In this document: one piece after another, positions 26,141 through 35,850 of the stretch
Position numbering within the stretch: position 1 is the stretch's first letter
Layout of the letters: each line of letters starts with the position of its first letter
From: Rubellimicrobium sp.
GTDB taxonomy: Bacteria; Pseudomonadota; Alphaproteobacteria; Rhodobacterales; Rhodobacteraceae
DNA: 64,000 bases
Direction of reading: 5' to 3'
NCBI GenBank assembly: GCA_019454835.1
Contig: JACFNP010000015.1
Coordinates: 1 to 64,000 of the forward strand
Program-made: the position numbers and the translations under genes
Notes under the pieces: generated by a model
What the model was told of the DNA's origin: nothing
Seen by the model: only the letters and a program-made list of their open reading frames with translations
Database searches by the model: none

Positions 26141-26764
26141 ATGGACTTTGCGCTCCGCACAACATCGTACGAGGGCTACCCCAGCATGCGCCACGACGTG
26201 CTGCCCTCGAACCCTGTGATTGGTGACCTTATTGCCGAGTACACATATGTCGAGACTCTCTGTGAAGAGGCGATTGCCCGTCTCGAGGAACTCACCCGGA
26301 AGTACTACTCCATTAAGCTCTGCAGGTCCGCCGACGAGATGGTGGCGGTCAAGTCGGGGGAAATAATCCCCCGCTCGGAGATGTCTGCAAGCGACATTCC
26401 CTTCAAGGATTTCCGGCACCTGTATCGGCTTGCCGAGAAACTTGTTCCTGACGGGTTACCAAACGCCAACCGCAGGTTCACGATCAACGCCTGCTCGCTG
26501 GATTTCATCGAGATTGACGATCTGGAGAACACGATCATGGCGCATCAAAGCCGGATGAACCTCGTCGAACAGGAAATTCTGGATACCCCTCCGCTCACCC
26601 CGGTTGCAGCGGTCGAGAAACTGAAATTCATGTCGGTTCTCATGCTCGACAACCACAACCTCGAAGTCGACTACTTCGCTTATCTGGTCGAGGAATGTGC
26701 CCACGTTATCGCGCGCGAGCTGATTCCGCGCGACAGCGCGACGGCGGACCCTCGTCTCGCCTGA
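26141..26764 (+). CDS. Orphan protein of unknown function, low-GC gene
   Basis: A 207-residue protein I do not recognise. It has no signal peptide and no membrane segment, and looks helical and acidic. Heptad-like stretches occur, as in PVIGDLIAEYTYVETLCEEA and DLENTIMAHQSRMNLVEQE. Start: ATG at 26141 with GGAAAGG eight bases upstream. Codon use is clearly less GC-rich than in the neighbours, with many A/T third positions, which suggests acquisition from outside. It sits alone between the cupredoxin operon and the mutL end. Confidence 0.8.
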   Translation: MDFALRTTSYEGYPSMRHDVLPSNPVIGDLIAEYTYVETLCEEAIARLEELTRKYYSIKLCRSADEMVAVKSGEIIPRSEMSASDIPFKDFRHLYRLAEKLVPDGLPNANRRFTINACSLDFIEIDDLENTIMAHQSRMNLVEQEILDTPPLTPVAAVEKLKFMSVLMLDNHNLEVDYFAYLVEECAHVIARELIPRDSATADPRLA

Positions 26765-26809
26765 TCGCGGCGTGATCGCGGCGCGCCTCGTCGTCGGATG
26801 TGCGGCTGA

Positions 26810-26944
26810 CTACTGCGTCAGCCGCGCGTTCACCGATCCCTGCGCGAGCAGCATCCAGCCGTGATCCTGCGCCCAGGTGCGGGCGGTGGTGGCGACGACA
26901 TCGGCACATTCGGGCACCTGTGCAGGTGGCGCCGGATAAAGCAT
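26810..26944 (-). CDS. Possible small protein, 44 residues
   Basis: ATG at 26944 to TAG at 26810. The peptide begins MLYPAPPAQVPECADVV and ends QGSVNARLTQ. It is not repeat-like and its amino-acid use is more protein-like than the surrounding shadow frames. No good ribosome site is seen, and the ATG lies at the edge of a repeat element, so this could be the remnant of a longer gene. Confidence 0.3.
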   Translation of the reverse strand: MLYPAPPAQVPECADVVATTARTWAQDHGWMLLAQGSVNARLTQ

Positions 26945-27056
26945 TTTGCAGCCGGACGGCAGGCTCGACGCCCGCGACGATGCGACGGGATGAACAGCCG
27001 GAGCGGGTCCGCTGAACCGGATCGCCCGATTGCCCTGACGAATCCCGTCCCGGCCT
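26941..27056. repeat. Repeat pieces downstream of mutL: GCATTTTGCAGCC copy 3 plus reversed flank
   Basis: GCATTTTGCAGCCGGACGG, then GACGCCCGCGACGATGCGAC, matches the unit at 1281-1330. Further on, CGCCCGATTGCCCTG (27027-27041) is the reversed left flank of the palindromic family. No palindrome is present here. These are solo flanks, either a deleted unit or an independent component. Confidence 0.55.
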
Positions 27057-27059
27057 CGA

Positions 27060-28904
27060 TCAGCGGCGGGCAAAAAGCCGCTCGATATCGGCGAGTTTCA
27101 GTTCCACCCAGGTCGGGCGGCCGTGGTTGCACTGGCCGGCAAGCGGCGTGGCCTCCATCTCGCGCAGAAGGGCATTCATCTCGTCGCCGCGCAAGGCGCG
27201 TCCGGCGCGCACCGAGCCGTGGCAGGCCATCCGGCTGAGGATCGCGTCGAGGCGGTCGCCGAGGATGCGGCTGTCGCCCCGATCGGCCAGCTCGTCGAGA
27301 ATGTCGCGCAAGAGCGCGGCGCAATCCACCTCGCCCAGCGCCGCCGGGGTCTCGCGCACCGCGACGGCACCGGGGCCGAAGGCTTCGACCATCAGGCCCA
27401 TGCGGGCAAGGCTTTCGGCCGCCTCAAGAAGCTGCGCGGCCTCGTCGGGCGCCAGTTCCACGATCTGCGGGATGAGCAGCGCCTGCGCCGCCACGCCGTT
27501 TTCGGCCATCTGCCGCTTGAAGCGTTCATAGACCAGCCGCTCATGCGCGGCGTGCTGGTCGACGATCACCACGCCGTCGGCGGTCTGCGCGATGATGTAG
27601 GTGCCGTGCACCTGCGCGCGGGCGGCGCCAAGGGGAAGGGCCTCGCCTGCGGGCGCGGCCTCCTCGATCCGGGCCGAGGGGGTGAAGCCCGCCGCCGCCT
27701 CGCCGAAGCCCGGCGCCTGCGCGGCATAGGCCGCCTGCATCACGGCGGCGGCGGGGCGGCTCGCCTGCCACGGGCGCGCCTGCCATTGCCGCGGGCCGGG
27801 GTTGTCGGGCCGCACCATCGCCCCCAGCGCCGCGCCCGCCAGCGTGGACGCGGTGCGCAGACCTTCCTCGGCCAGCGCGTGCCGGATCGCGGTGACGATC
27901 AGGCCGCGCACCAGCCCGGCATCGCGGAACCGCACCTCGGTCTTGGCCGGGTGCACGTTCACGTCGACCTCATGCGTGTCGCAGTCGATGCGCAGCACCG
28001 CCGCCGGATGCCGGTCGCGCGGCAGCGTGTCGCCATAGGCGGCGCGCAGGGCGCCCAGCAACTGCCGGTCGCGCACCGGGCGGCCGTTCACCTGCAGATG
28101 CTGCGCGACCCCGGTGCCGCGTGAAAAGGTCGGCAGGCTGACATGGCCGGTCAGGCGCAGCCCGTCGCGGGTGGCGTCGATGGCGACCGCGTTCTGCGTG
28201 AAGTCGCGGCCCATGACGCGGCCGATCCGCGCCAGCCGGGCGTCGAACAGGTCGCCGCTTTCGGCGGGCAGGCGCAGGATCGTCCGGTCCTCGCCGCCCG
28301 AGATGTCGCGCAGGGTGAAGCCCGCCTGTGGCTCGGCCAGCGCGAGGCGGCGCAGCATCTCGGCCACCGCCTGCCCCTCGGCGCGTTCGCTGCGCAGGAA
28401 TTTCAGCCGCGCGGGGGTGGCGTAGAACAGGTCGCGCAGTTCGACCACGGTGCCGCGCGACAGGGCGGCGGGGCGCACCGGGCCGATGGCGCCGCCTTCG
28501 GCGGTGATCGCCGCGCCGTCATGGCCGCCTGCGCGCGAGGTCAGCACCAGCCGCCCCACCGCTGCCAGCGAGGCCAGCGCCTCGCCCCGGAAGCCGAAGG
28601 AATGGATGGCAAGCAGGTCGTCACCCTGCAGTTTCGACGTGGCATGGCGCGCCAGCGCCAGCGGCAGCGCCTCGGGGGCGATGCCGTGGCCGTCGTCCTC
28701 GACCCGGATCAGGCTGCGCCCGCCGTCGGCAATGGTCACGTCGATCCGGGTGGCTCCGGCGTCGAGCGCGTTCTCGACCAGTTCCTTCACCGCCGAGGCA
28801 GGCCGCTCGACCACCTCGCCCGCCGCGATGCGGTTGATGATGCCGTCATCCAGTTGCCGGATGGCGGGGCGCGAATCGGACATGTTGGGGTGCGGCGCGT
28901 TCAT
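27060..28904 (-). CDS. mutL: DNA mismatch repair protein MutL
   Basis: A 614-residue protein. The N-terminal GHKL ATPase has [21 protein letters not shown] and the [10 protein letters not shown] motif. The C-terminal half contains [12 protein letters not shown] at 449-460, which fits the DQHA(x)2E(x)4E endonuclease signature. It should therefore nick DNA itself, as in species without MutH. I take the ATG at 28904 (MNAPHPN); ATGs at 28916 and 28883 are alternatives and none has a strong ribosome site. It lies 33 bases after the M16 pair and may share their transcript. Confidence 0.95.
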   Translation of the reverse strand: MNAPHPNMSDSRPAIRQLDDGIINRIAAGEVVERPASAVKELVENALDAGATRIDVTIADGGRSLIRVEDDGHGIAPEALPLALARHATSKLQGDDLLAIHSFGFRGEALASLAAVGRLVLTSRAGGHDGAAITAEGGAIGPVRPAALSRGTVVELRDLFYATPARLKFLRSERAEGQAVAEMLRRLALAEPQAGFTLRDISGGEDRTILRLPAESGDLFDARLARIGRVMGRDFTQNAVAIDATRDGLRLTGHVSLPTFSRGTGVAQHLQVNGRPVRDRQLLGALRAAYGDTLPRDRHPAAVLRIDCDTHEVDVNVHPAKTEVRFRDAGLVRGLIVTAIRHALAEEGLRTASTLAGAALGAMVRPDNPGPRQWQARPWQASRPAAAVMQAAYAAQAPGFGEAAAGFTPSARIEEAAPAGEALPLGAARAQVHGTYIIAQTADGVVIVDQHAAHERLVYERFKRQMAENGVAAQALLIPQIVELAPDEAAQLLEAAESLARMGLMVEAFGPGAVAVRETPAALGEVDCAALLRDILDELADRGDSRILGDRLDAILSRMACHGSVRAGRALRGDEMNALLREMEATPLAGQCNHGRPTWVELKLADIERLFARR

Positions 28905-28937
28905 GCCACTAACCATAGCATGAACGCGGGGTGAAGG

Positions 28938-30251
28938 TCACGGGGTCGATGCGTCCTCGAGACCCTCGGGCCGACCGACGACGACGACATGCAGCCCGTC
29001 GGGGTCGAACAGTTCCGCCGCGACCCGGTTCGCCTGGTCCAGCGTCACCGCATCCACATAATCGTTGCGGTGGAGGACGTAATCGGCGGGCAGGCCGACC
29101 ATCTGCATCCCGACAAGAATCCGCGCGATGGCGCCGTTGCCGTCGAAGCGCAGCGGATATTCGCCGGTCATCCAGGTCCGGGCGAATTCCAGTTCGTCCG
29201 CCGTGATGCCGGTCGCGGCGATCTTCGCCCATTCCCCGCGCACCAGCGCCACCGCCTCGCCCATGGTCGCATTGGCCGAGGCGAACGAGCCGAGGATCAT
29301 CGCCGACAGGTCGCGCGGCGCCAGGAAGGTGCCGACCCCGTAGGTCAGGCCGCGCTTCTCGCGCAACTCCTGCATGAGACGGCTTTCCATGCCGTCGCCC
29401 AGAACCCGGTTCACCAGCGAGGCGGCGAAATAGCGCGGGTCGTCGATGGCGATGCCGCGCTGCGCGAAGACGGCGACCGATTGCGGGGTCGGGAAATCCA
29501 CCACGGTGGTGCCGCCGGGCAGCGCGTAATCGACATGCGGCGGCCCCGGCGGGGCACCTGCGGGCAGGCCGCCCAGCACCTTGTCGACCAGCGCACCCAG
29601 CGCCTCGGGCGTGATGTCGCCCACGGCGGCGACATAGGCATCCTGGCGGGTCATCGCGTTGTGCCATGCCGCAAGAATATCGTCGCGGGTCAGCGCGGCC
29701 ACGCTGTCGGCGGTGCCCTTCAGGTCGCTGCCGTAGGGATGACCGGGGTAGGCCATGGCATTGAGCGTGTCTCCGGCGATGGCGCCGGGGTTCATCGCGC
29801 GCCGGGCGATGGTCTGGAGCACGTCGGCGCGCATCCGCTCGATCGCATCGGCGTCGAAGCGCGGCTCGGTCAGCGCCAGCGCCAGCAGGTCGCTGGCGGC
29901 GTCGAGGTTCTCGGTCAGCATCATCGCGGAAACCGACAGCGCGTCATCGGTGACGCCGAAGGAGAAATGCGCGGCCAGCGCCTCGGATGCCTCGGCGAAG
30001 GCGCGCGAATCCATGTCGCCCGAACCTTCGTTCATCAGCCACACCATAGCATTGGTGGCGCCGCGCCGGCCCGGTTCATCCAGATTCGCCCCGCCGCGCA
30101 GGCGGATTTCCAGCGCGACGAAGGGGATCGAATGTTCCTCGACCAGCCAGACGCCGATGCCGCCGGGCGAGGTCAGTTCCTGGATGGCGATCTCGGCGCG
30201 CAGCGGCAGCGCGGCGAGGCAGAGGACGGCGGCGGCAAGCAGGCGGCGCAT
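28938..30251 (-). CDS. M16 (insulinase/pitrilysin) family protein, zinc motif lost
   Basis: A 437-residue periplasmic or secreted protein with a signal peptide (MRRLLAAAVLCLAALPLRAE). It has the M16 fold sequence, but the HxxEH site is replaced: the matching stretch reads RRGATNAMVWLMNEG. It is thus expected to be catalytically dead and to pair with the active subunit upstream, as in other two-subunit M16 systems. GGAGGAG lies before the ATG at 30251, which is one base past the end of the upstream gene. Confidence 0.9.
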   Translation of the reverse strand: MRRLLAAAVLCLAALPLRAEIAIQELTSPGGIGVWLVEEHSIPFVALEIRLRGGANLDEPGRRGATNAMVWLMNEGSGDMDSRAFAEASEALAAHFSFGVTDDALSVSAMMLTENLDAASDLLALALTEPRFDADAIERMRADVLQTIARRAMNPGAIAGDTLNAMAYPGHPYGSDLKGTADSVAALTRDDILAAWHNAMTRQDAYVAAVGDITPEALGALVDKVLGGLPAGAPPGPPHVDYALPGGTTVVDFPTPQSVAVFAQRGIAIDDPRYFAASLVNRVLGDGMESRLMQELREKRGLTYGVGTFLAPRDLSAMILGSFASANATMGEAVALVRGEWAKIAATGITADELEFARTWMTGEYPLRFDGNGAIARILVGMQMVGLPADYVLHRNDYVDAVTLDQANRVAAELFDPDGLHVVVVGRPEGLEDASTP

Positions 30252-30252
30252 C

Positions 30253-31578
30253 TCAATTCTCCTCCTCGCCGGGTGTCACCCATGTCGTGACGGATCGCTC
30301 CGGCACCAGCACCGCGCGCGCGACGCGCATCACGTCCGCGGCGCTTACCTCCAGGAGGATGCGCGGCCAGTCCTGCACGTCCTCGACACTCAGCCCCGAG
30401 GTCAGCGCCGCCCCGTAGCGCTGCGCCAGACCGGCCACGTTGTCGCGGGCGTAGATTTCCGAGGCGCGGAGCTGGGTGCGCAGGCGCTCGAACCGCGCCG
30501 GATCGACGCCTTCGTCCAGAAAGCGCGCCAGCGACGCATCCATCGCCGCCTCGGCCTGTTCGGGCGTGACCCCGGCGGCGGGCGTCACCGCCAGCCGGAA
30601 GGTCGTCACGTCGAGCGAGGTGCCCTGATAGCCCGCCGAAGTGTCGGTGGCGATGCGGCTGTCATAGGTCAGGTCGCGCGCCAGTACCGAGGTGAAGGGC
30701 GAGCCGCCGAGGATTTCCGCCAGATAGACCAGCGCCGCCGCATCGCGCTGGTCGCCCGCGTTGCGTTCGGGCGCAAGATAGGTCCGCCACAGATGCGGCT
30801 GCGCCACCCGCGCGTCGGCATAGAGCAGATGCCGCGCCGCGCGCTGCGGTGGCTCGTCGGGGCGGATGCGTTCGGGCAGGTCGGGGGCGGGCGGGATCGG
30901 CCCGAAATATTCGCGGGCGAAGGCCATCACCTCGCCGGGCGTCACGTCGCCTGCGACGACGAGGATCGCGTTGTTGGGCGAATAGTAGAGATGGTAGAAA
31001 TCCATCACGTCGGCGGCACCCAGCGCCTCGATCTCGTGCATCCAGCCGATCACCGGCGCGCCGTAGGGATGGTTGAGATACTGCGCCGCCATGCCCTGTT
31101 CGCGCGCCAGCGCATCGGGGTCGTTCTCGACGCGCTGGTTGCGCTCTTCGATGATGACGCCGCGCTCGGTGTCGATGACATCGGGCGTCAGGCGCAGGTT
31201 CCGCATCCGGTCCGCCTCCATCCGCATGACGACGGGCAGCCGGTCGGCAGCGATGCGCTGGTAGTAGAAGGTATAGTCGGACGAGGTCGCGGCATTGTCG
31301 CTGCCCCCCAGCGCCGCGACCCTGGCCGACAGTTCGCCCGCCGCCAGCGTGTCGGTGGCCTTGAACATCAGATGTTCGAGGAAATGCGCGGCCCCCGAGG
31401 CGCCGGGCGGTTCATCCGCCGCGCCGGTGCGATACCAGACCGAGTGAAAGATCGCCGGGGCGCGATGATCCTCGATCACCACGACCTGCATCCCGTTGTC
31501 GAGAAACGCGCTCGTCACCTGCTGGGCGCGGGCGAGCGCGGGCAGGACCATCAGGACAAGGATCGCAAATCGCAGCAT
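30253..31578 (-). CDS. M16 (insulinase/pitrilysin) family zinc protease, active subunit
   Basis: A 441-residue protein with a signal peptide (MLRFAILVLMVLPALARAQ). The catalytic HFLEH motif lies at residues 65-69 (His65, Glu68, His69). ERGVIIEERN about 70 residues later supplies the third zinc ligand. The ATG at 31578 has GGGGGAG upstream; the longer open frame is the AT-rich repeat. Pairing with the motif-less partner directly downstream suggests a heterodimeric periplasmic peptidase. The substrate is unknown. Confidence 0.93.
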   Translation of the reverse strand: MLRFAILVLMVLPALARAQQVTSAFLDNGMQVVVIEDHRAPAIFHSVWYRTGAADEPPGASGAAHFLEHLMFKATDTLAAGELSARVAALGGSDNAATSSDYTFYYQRIAADRLPVVMRMEADRMRNLRLTPDVIDTERGVIIEERNQRVENDPDALAREQGMAAQYLNHPYGAPVIGWMHEIEALGAADVMDFYHLYYSPNNAILVVAGDVTPGEVMAFAREYFGPIPPAPDLPERIRPDEPPQRAARHLLYADARVAQPHLWRTYLAPERNAGDQRDAAALVYLAEILGGSPFTSVLARDLTYDSRIATDTSAGYQGTSLDVTTFRLAVTPAAGVTPEQAEAAMDASLARFLDEGVDPARFERLRTQLRASEIYARDNVAGLAQRYGAALTSGLSVEDVQDWPRILLEVSAADVMRVARAVLVPERSVTTWVTPGEEEN

Positions 31579-31733
31579 GGCTCCCCCGGCGATACGGTGC
31601 GGGCGCCACCCTAGGCAGCGCCGGGCCACACGCAAGCCACGCCCGCGTGAGCGGCGGGGCGGGGGCGTCGGGCCACGGTGGCGGAGAATTATGACGGATG
31701 CGGCAAATCTTGACGATTTATCAACACTTTCGC

Positions 31734-31771
31734 TATCCAAATTTCTGGAAATTTGGAAGGCCAAATTTGTG
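31734..31771. repeat. AT-rich dyad element, copy 2 (M16-xseB gap)
   Basis: The same 22-bp palindrome as at 21561-21582 (here 31736-31757) is followed by GGCCAAATTTGTGTG, the third arm on the opposite side from copy 1. An AT-rich lead (CTTGACGATTTATCAACACT) precedes it. The gap of 319 bases separates the divergent M16 gene and xseB, so two promoters are likely close. No gene is seen in it. Confidence 0.85.
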
Positions 31772-31897
31772 TGTGCGCTCCGGGCTGACACCCGCCCCCC
31801 CGCGATCCCCCGTCATCCCCCGCTGCCCCTGTCCGCTGGCGTTGCGCCGCCGGGCGGGGTATCGCGGGGGCGGGAATGACAGCGGCGGGGTGCGGGC

Positions 31898-32140
31898 ATG
31901 GCCGGAAAACAGGTCGGCGAGATGAGCTTCGAGGAAGCGCTTGGTGAACTCGAGGCGGTGGTCGGCAGGCTCGAACGCGGCGAGGTCGCGCTCGAGGACT
32001 CGATCGCGCTTTACGAACGCGGCGCGGCGCTGAAGGCGCGCTGCGAGGCGAAACTGGCCGAGGCCGAGGAGAAAGTGGCGAAGATCACCCTCTCCGCCGA
32101 TGGCCAGCCTGCCGGGACGGTGCCGCTTGACGCTGACTGA
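31898..32140 (+). CDS. xseB: Exodeoxyribonuclease VII small subunit
   Basis: An 80-residue protein. The helical sequence SFEEALGELEAVVGRLERGE followed by LEDSIALYERGAALKARCE is the family signature. It pairs with XseA, which is not in this window. The ATG at 31898 leads the xseB-ispA-dxs run, the common order in alphaproteobacteria. The stop lies four bases before the ispA ATG. Confidence 0.95.
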   Translation: MAGKQVGEMSFEEALGELEAVVGRLERGEVALEDSIALYERGAALKARCEAKLAEAEEKVAKITLSADGQPAGTVPLDAD

Positions 32141-32144
32141 CTCC

Positions 32145-32984
32145 ATGGCCGCGACGGGTGCCCGGATCGAGGCCCTTGTCGCGCGGCATCTGGACGGCGC
32201 GGGGAACCCGGTCGCCGGGGCGATGCGCTACGCGCTGGCCGGCGGCAAGTGCCTGCGCGGCTTTCTGGTCGTCGAATCGGCGGCGCTGCACGGGATCGGC
32301 GCCGATGCCGCGCTGCCCGCCGCCGCCGCCATCGAATGTATCCACGCCTACAGCCTGGTCCATGACGACCTGCCCGCGATGGACGACGACCACCTGCGCC
32401 GGGGCCGCCCCACCGTGCACCGGGCCTGGGATGAGGCAACCGCGATCCTGGCGGGCGACGCGCTGCAGGCGCTGGCCTTCGAGCTGCTGGCCGGGGCGGA
32501 CACCCCCAACGCGCTGCGGCTGATCGCCACGCTGGCGCGCGGCGCCGGGGTGCGCGGCATGGTCGGCGGGCAGGCGATGGACATTGCCGCCGAAGGCGCC
32601 GAGGTGCCGCTCACGCTGGATGAAATCACCCGGTTGCAGGCGGGCAAGACCGGCGCGCTCATCACCTGGGCGGCTGCGGCGGGCGCGCGCATGGCCGGGG
32701 CGGACGACCGCGCGCTGGTCGCCTATGGCGATGCGCTGGGCCTGGCCTTCCAGATCGCCGACGACCTGCTCGATGTCGAGGGCGATGCGGCGGCGGCAGG
32801 CAAGGCGCTGCGCAAGGACGCGGCGGCGGGCAAGGCGACCTTCGTGTCGCTGCTGGGGCCTGCGGGCGCAAGGGCGCGGGCGCAGGCGCTGGCCGATGCG
32901 GCGCGCCTTGCGCTTTTACCTTATGGTAATATTACCGATAAACTGTCGGAACTGGCCCGTTTCGCGATTACCCGGAAGAACTGA
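32145..32984 (+). CDS. ispA: Farnesyl diphosphate synthase / polyprenyl synthetase
   Basis: A 279-residue trans-prenyltransferase that condenses DMAPP or GPP with IPP. The first Asp-rich motif is [10 protein letters not shown] near residue 74 and the second is [23 protein letters not shown] and the QAGKTGAL segment are typical. ATG at 32145 was chosen; a TTG at 32127 would overlap the xseB end. It lies two bases before the dxs ATG, so the pair supplies and uses isoprenoid precursors from one transcript. Confidence 0.94.
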   Translation: MAATGARIEALVARHLDGAGNPVAGAMRYALAGGKCLRGFLVVESAALHGIGADAALPAAAAIECIHAYSLVHDDLPAMDDDHLRRGRPTVHRAWDEATAILAGDALQALAFELLAGADTPNALRLIATLARGAGVRGMVGGQAMDIAAEGAEVPLTLDEITRLQAGKTGALITWAAAAGARMAGADDRALVAYGDALGLAFQIADDLLDVEGDAAAAGKALRKDAAAGKATFVSLLGPAGARARAQALADAARLALLPYGNITDKLSELARFAITRKN

Positions 32985-32986
32985 CT

Positions 32987-34915
32987 ATGGCCGAAGGCCC
33001 CAGCAAGACCCCGCTTCTTGACCAGATCGCCTCGCCCGCCGACCTGCACCGGCTGGACGACGCGCAGTTGCAGATGCTCGCGCGCGAGCTGCGGCACGAG
33101 GTGATCGCCGATGTCGCCCGGACCGGCGGGCATCTGGGCGCCGGGCTGGGGGTGGTGGAACTGACCGTCGCGCTGCACGGCGTGTTCGAGGCGCCGAAGG
33201 ACAAGATCATCTGGGACGTGGGCCATCAGGCCTATCCGCACAAGATCCTCACCGGCAGGCGCGACCGGATGGGCACCCTGCGCCAGAAGGACGGGCTGTC
33301 CGGTTTCACCCGCCGCGCCGAATCGCCCTATGATCCGTTCGGGGCGGGCCATTCCTCGACCTCGATCTCGGCGGCGCTGGGCTTTGCCGTGGCCCGCGAC
33401 CTCGGCGGCACCTGTGAGGGCGGGATCGGCGACGCGGTGGCGGTGATCGGCGACGGCGCGATTTCCGCCGGCATGGCCTATGAGGCGCTGAACAACGCGG
33501 GCCATCTGGGCAAGCGGCTGTTCGTGATCCTCAACGACAACGAAATGTCCATCGCCCCGCCGGTGGGCGCCATGTCGGCCTATCTGGCACGGCTTTACGG
33601 GCAGGGCGGCTTCCATGACCTGCGCGAGGCCGCGAAGGGCGCGGTGTCCTTCCTGCCGCAGCCTTTGCGCGACGGCGCCCGCCGCGCCAAGGACGTGCTG
33701 AAGCAACTGGCCGTCGGCGGGACATTGTTCGAGGAACTGGGTTTCTCCTATGTCGGCCCCATCGACGGGCACGACCTGACAGTGCTGCTGCCGGTGCTGC
33801 GCAAGGTGCGTGAACGCGCCACGGGGCCGGTGCTGATCCATGTCATCACGCAAAAGGGCAAGGGCTATGCCCCCGCCGAAGGCGCCGCCGACCGGGGCCA
33901 TGCGACTGCGAAATTCGACATCGCCACCGGCGCGCAGGTCAAGGCTGCCAGCAACGCCCCCAGCTATACCTCGGTCTTTGCCGAGGCGCTGGTTGCGCAG
34001 GCCGCGAAAGACCCCCGCATCTGCGCCGTGACCGCCGCGATGCCCGACGGCACCGGGCTGGCCCGCTTCATGGAGCGATACGCCAGCCGCTGCTTCGATG
34101 TCGGCATCGCCGAACAGCACGCGGTGACCTTTTCCGCCGGGCTGGCCGCAGGCGGGATGCGACCGTTCTGCGCGATCTATTCGACCTTCCTGCAACGCGG
34201 CTACGACCAGATCGTGCATGACGTGGCGATCCAGCACCTGCCGGTGCGCTTTGCCATCGACCGTGCGGGGCTGGTGGGGGCGGACGGCGCCACCCATGCC
34301 GGGGCCTACGACATCGCCTATCTGTCGAACCTGCCCGGCTTTACCGTCATGGCCGCGGCGGATGAAGCCGAACTGGTGCGCATGGTCGCCACCGCCGCCG
34401 CCCATGACGACGGCCCCATCGCCTTCCGCTTTCCGCGCGGCGAAGGCGTGGGCGTCGACATCCCCGCCGATGCGCAGCCGCTGGAAATCGGGCGCGGGCG
34501 CATCGTGCAGGAGGGGGCGCGCGTTGCGATCCTGTCGCTCGGCACGCGGCTGCAGCAGGTGATGCAGGCGGCCGAATCGCTCGAATCGCGCGGGCTGCGG
34601 CCGACCGTCGCGGATGCGCGCTTTGCCAGGCCGCTCGATCTGGACCTGATCCTGCGGCTGGCGCGCGAACACGAGGCGCTGGTCACCATCGAGGAAGGCG
34701 CCGTCGGCGGCTTCGGCAGCCATGTCGCGCAGGCGCTGGCCGAAGCGGGCCTGTTCGATACCGGGCTGAAGTTCCGCTCGATGTTCCTGCCCGACACGTT
34801 CATCGAACAGGCCAGCCCGGCGCAGATGTATGACATGGCGGGGCTGAACGCGGCGGATATCGAGGCGAAGGTGCTTGCCACGCTGGGCGTCGCACGGATG
34901 GGACGCCGGGCCTGA
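32987..34915 (+). CDS. dxs: 1-deoxy-D-xylulose-5-phosphate synthase
   Basis: A 642-residue thiamin-diphosphate enzyme that starts the MEP isoprenoid pathway from pyruvate and glyceraldehyde 3-phosphate. The ThDP motif is [20 protein letters not shown] with the NDN end (VILNDNEMS). [12 protein letters not shown] and the C-terminal transketolase domain ([20 protein letters not shown]) are present. Length is normal. The ATG at 32987 lies two bases after the ispA stop. Confidence 0.97.
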   Translation: MAEGPSKTPLLDQIASPADLHRLDDAQLQMLARELRHEVIADVARTGGHLGAGLGVVELTVALHGVFEAPKDKIIWDVGHQAYPHKILTGRRDRMGTLRQKDGLSGFTRRAESPYDPFGAGHSSTSISAALGFAVARDLGGTCEGGIGDAVAVIGDGAISAGMAYEALNNAGHLGKRLFVILNDNEMSIAPPVGAMSAYLARLYGQGGFHDLREAAKGAVSFLPQPLRDGARRAKDVLKQLAVGGTLFEELGFSYVGPIDGHDLTVLLPVLRKVRERATGPVLIHVITQKGKGYAPAEGAADRGHATAKFDIATGAQVKAASNAPSYTSVFAEALVAQAAKDPRICAVTAAMPDGTGLARFMERYASRCFDVGIAEQHAVTFSAGLAAGGMRPFCAIYSTFLQRGYDQIVHDVAIQHLPVRFAIDRAGLVGADGATHAGAYDIAYLSNLPGFTVMAAADEAELVRMVATAAAHDDGPIAFRFPRGEGVGVDIPADAQPLEIGRGRIVQEGARVAILSLGTRLQQVMQAAESLESRGLRPTVADARFARPLDLDLILRLAREHEALVTIEEGAVGGFGSHVAQALAEAGLFDTGLKFRSMFLPDTFIEQASPAQMYDMAGLNAADIEAKVLATLGVARMGRRA

Positions 34916-35024
34916 TCGCGGGCGTTTCCTGATCCTGGTCAAAGACAGCGTGATCCGGCGGATTTACCATGACGCCATCTGCCGGGATATGACATGATCG
35001 CGGTGTCTCGCAGGGGGGGATGAC

Positions 35025-35414
35025 ATGCGCAGGCTATTGACCGCCGTTCTTGCCGTGACCGTGATGCTGGGCGCCGGGATGGCGGCGGCGCAGCAGGTCG
35101 TGGGTGGCTATGCCGCCTGGATCGGGGTCGACGACCTCTACAATTCCAGCGGTCAGCGGCTGTCCGAACCCTGGCAGGTCATCCGGCAGGACCGCGCCAA
35201 CTACCACCGCTTCCGCATCCGGCAGGCCGGTGACGAAGGCGACCCGTGGTTCGGCGATGCAAACAACCGCGCCGCTCTCGAAAGTCTCGTCCGGCGGGGC
35301 CATATCGAACGCAGCGCCGCGAATGCCATCCTGCGCGGCAACGTGATGATTCATGTCACGGTCTACGGCTCGGGCCGGGGCATCGACCGGATCGACGTGA
35401 TCGTCGGCAACTGA
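35025..35414 (+). CDS. Secreted protein of unknown function
   Basis: A 129-residue protein with a signal peptide (MRRLLTAVLAVTVMLGAGMA, cut near AAAQ). The mature part has YAAWIGVDDLYNSSGQRLSE, PWQVIRQDRANYHRF and a C-terminal IHVTVYGSGRGIDRIDVIVG. No family is recognised. The ATG at 35025 is preceded by GGGGGGAT. It is followed 26 bases later by the usp gene and may share its transcript. Confidence 0.75.
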   Translation: MRRLLTAVLAVTVMLGAGMAAAQQVVGGYAAWIGVDDLYNSSGQRLSEPWQVIRQDRANYHRFRIRQAGDEGDPWFGDANNRAALESLVRRGHIERSAANAILRGNVMIHVTVYGSGRGIDRIDVIVGN

Positions 35415-35440
35415 GCGGCATAACGGAAAGGAACCGCTGC

Positions 35441-35848
35441 ATGTATGACAATATTCTCGTCCCGCTCGCGCTTGCGACCGAGGATGATTCGGTCCGCCCG
35501 CTCGAGGCGGTGGCCAAACTCGCCTCGCCCGGCGCAAAGATCACCTTCATCCATGTGGTCGAGGACATCCCGCCCACCGTCGCGGGCTATCTGCCCGGCG
35601 ACTACATCGCCACGATCCACAAGGACCGGCTGGCCGAACTGGCCCGGCGGGTCGGCGAGGTGAAGGGTGCCAAGGTCGAGGTCGTCGAGGGCAATGCCGC
35701 GACGCGCATTCTCGATCGCGCCGAAAAGCTGGGCATCGACTGCGTGGTCATCGCCTCGCACCGGCCCGGCCTGCGCGACTGGTTCCTCGGCTCGACCGCC
35801 GCGCGCGTCGTGCGCCATGCGCAATGCTCGGTGCTGGTGCTGCGCTGA
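35441..35848 (+). CDS. Universal stress protein UspA family
   Basis: A 135-residue single Usp domain. It begins MYDNILVPLALATEDDS and ends with the nucleotide-binding loop: SHRPGLRDWFLGSTAARVV, then CSVLVLR. It likely binds ATP and acts under stress or growth arrest. The ATG at 35441 follows GGAAAGG. The frame is open far upstream but only as a shadow of the previous gene. It converges with the flavin reductase gene, two bases away. Confidence 0.92.
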   Translation: MYDNILVPLALATEDDSVRPLEAVAKLASPGAKITFIHVVEDIPPTVAGYLPGDYIATIHKDRLAELARRVGEVKGAKVEVVEGNAATRILDRAEKLGIDCVVIASHRPGLRDWFLGSTAARVVRHAQCSVLVLR

Positions 35849-35850
35849 GC

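Noticed and set aside
30253-31791. Start of the M16 gene at 31791
   Set aside because: The extension is the AT-rich dyad repeat read as protein; the signal peptide begins at 31578 behind a clear ribosome site.
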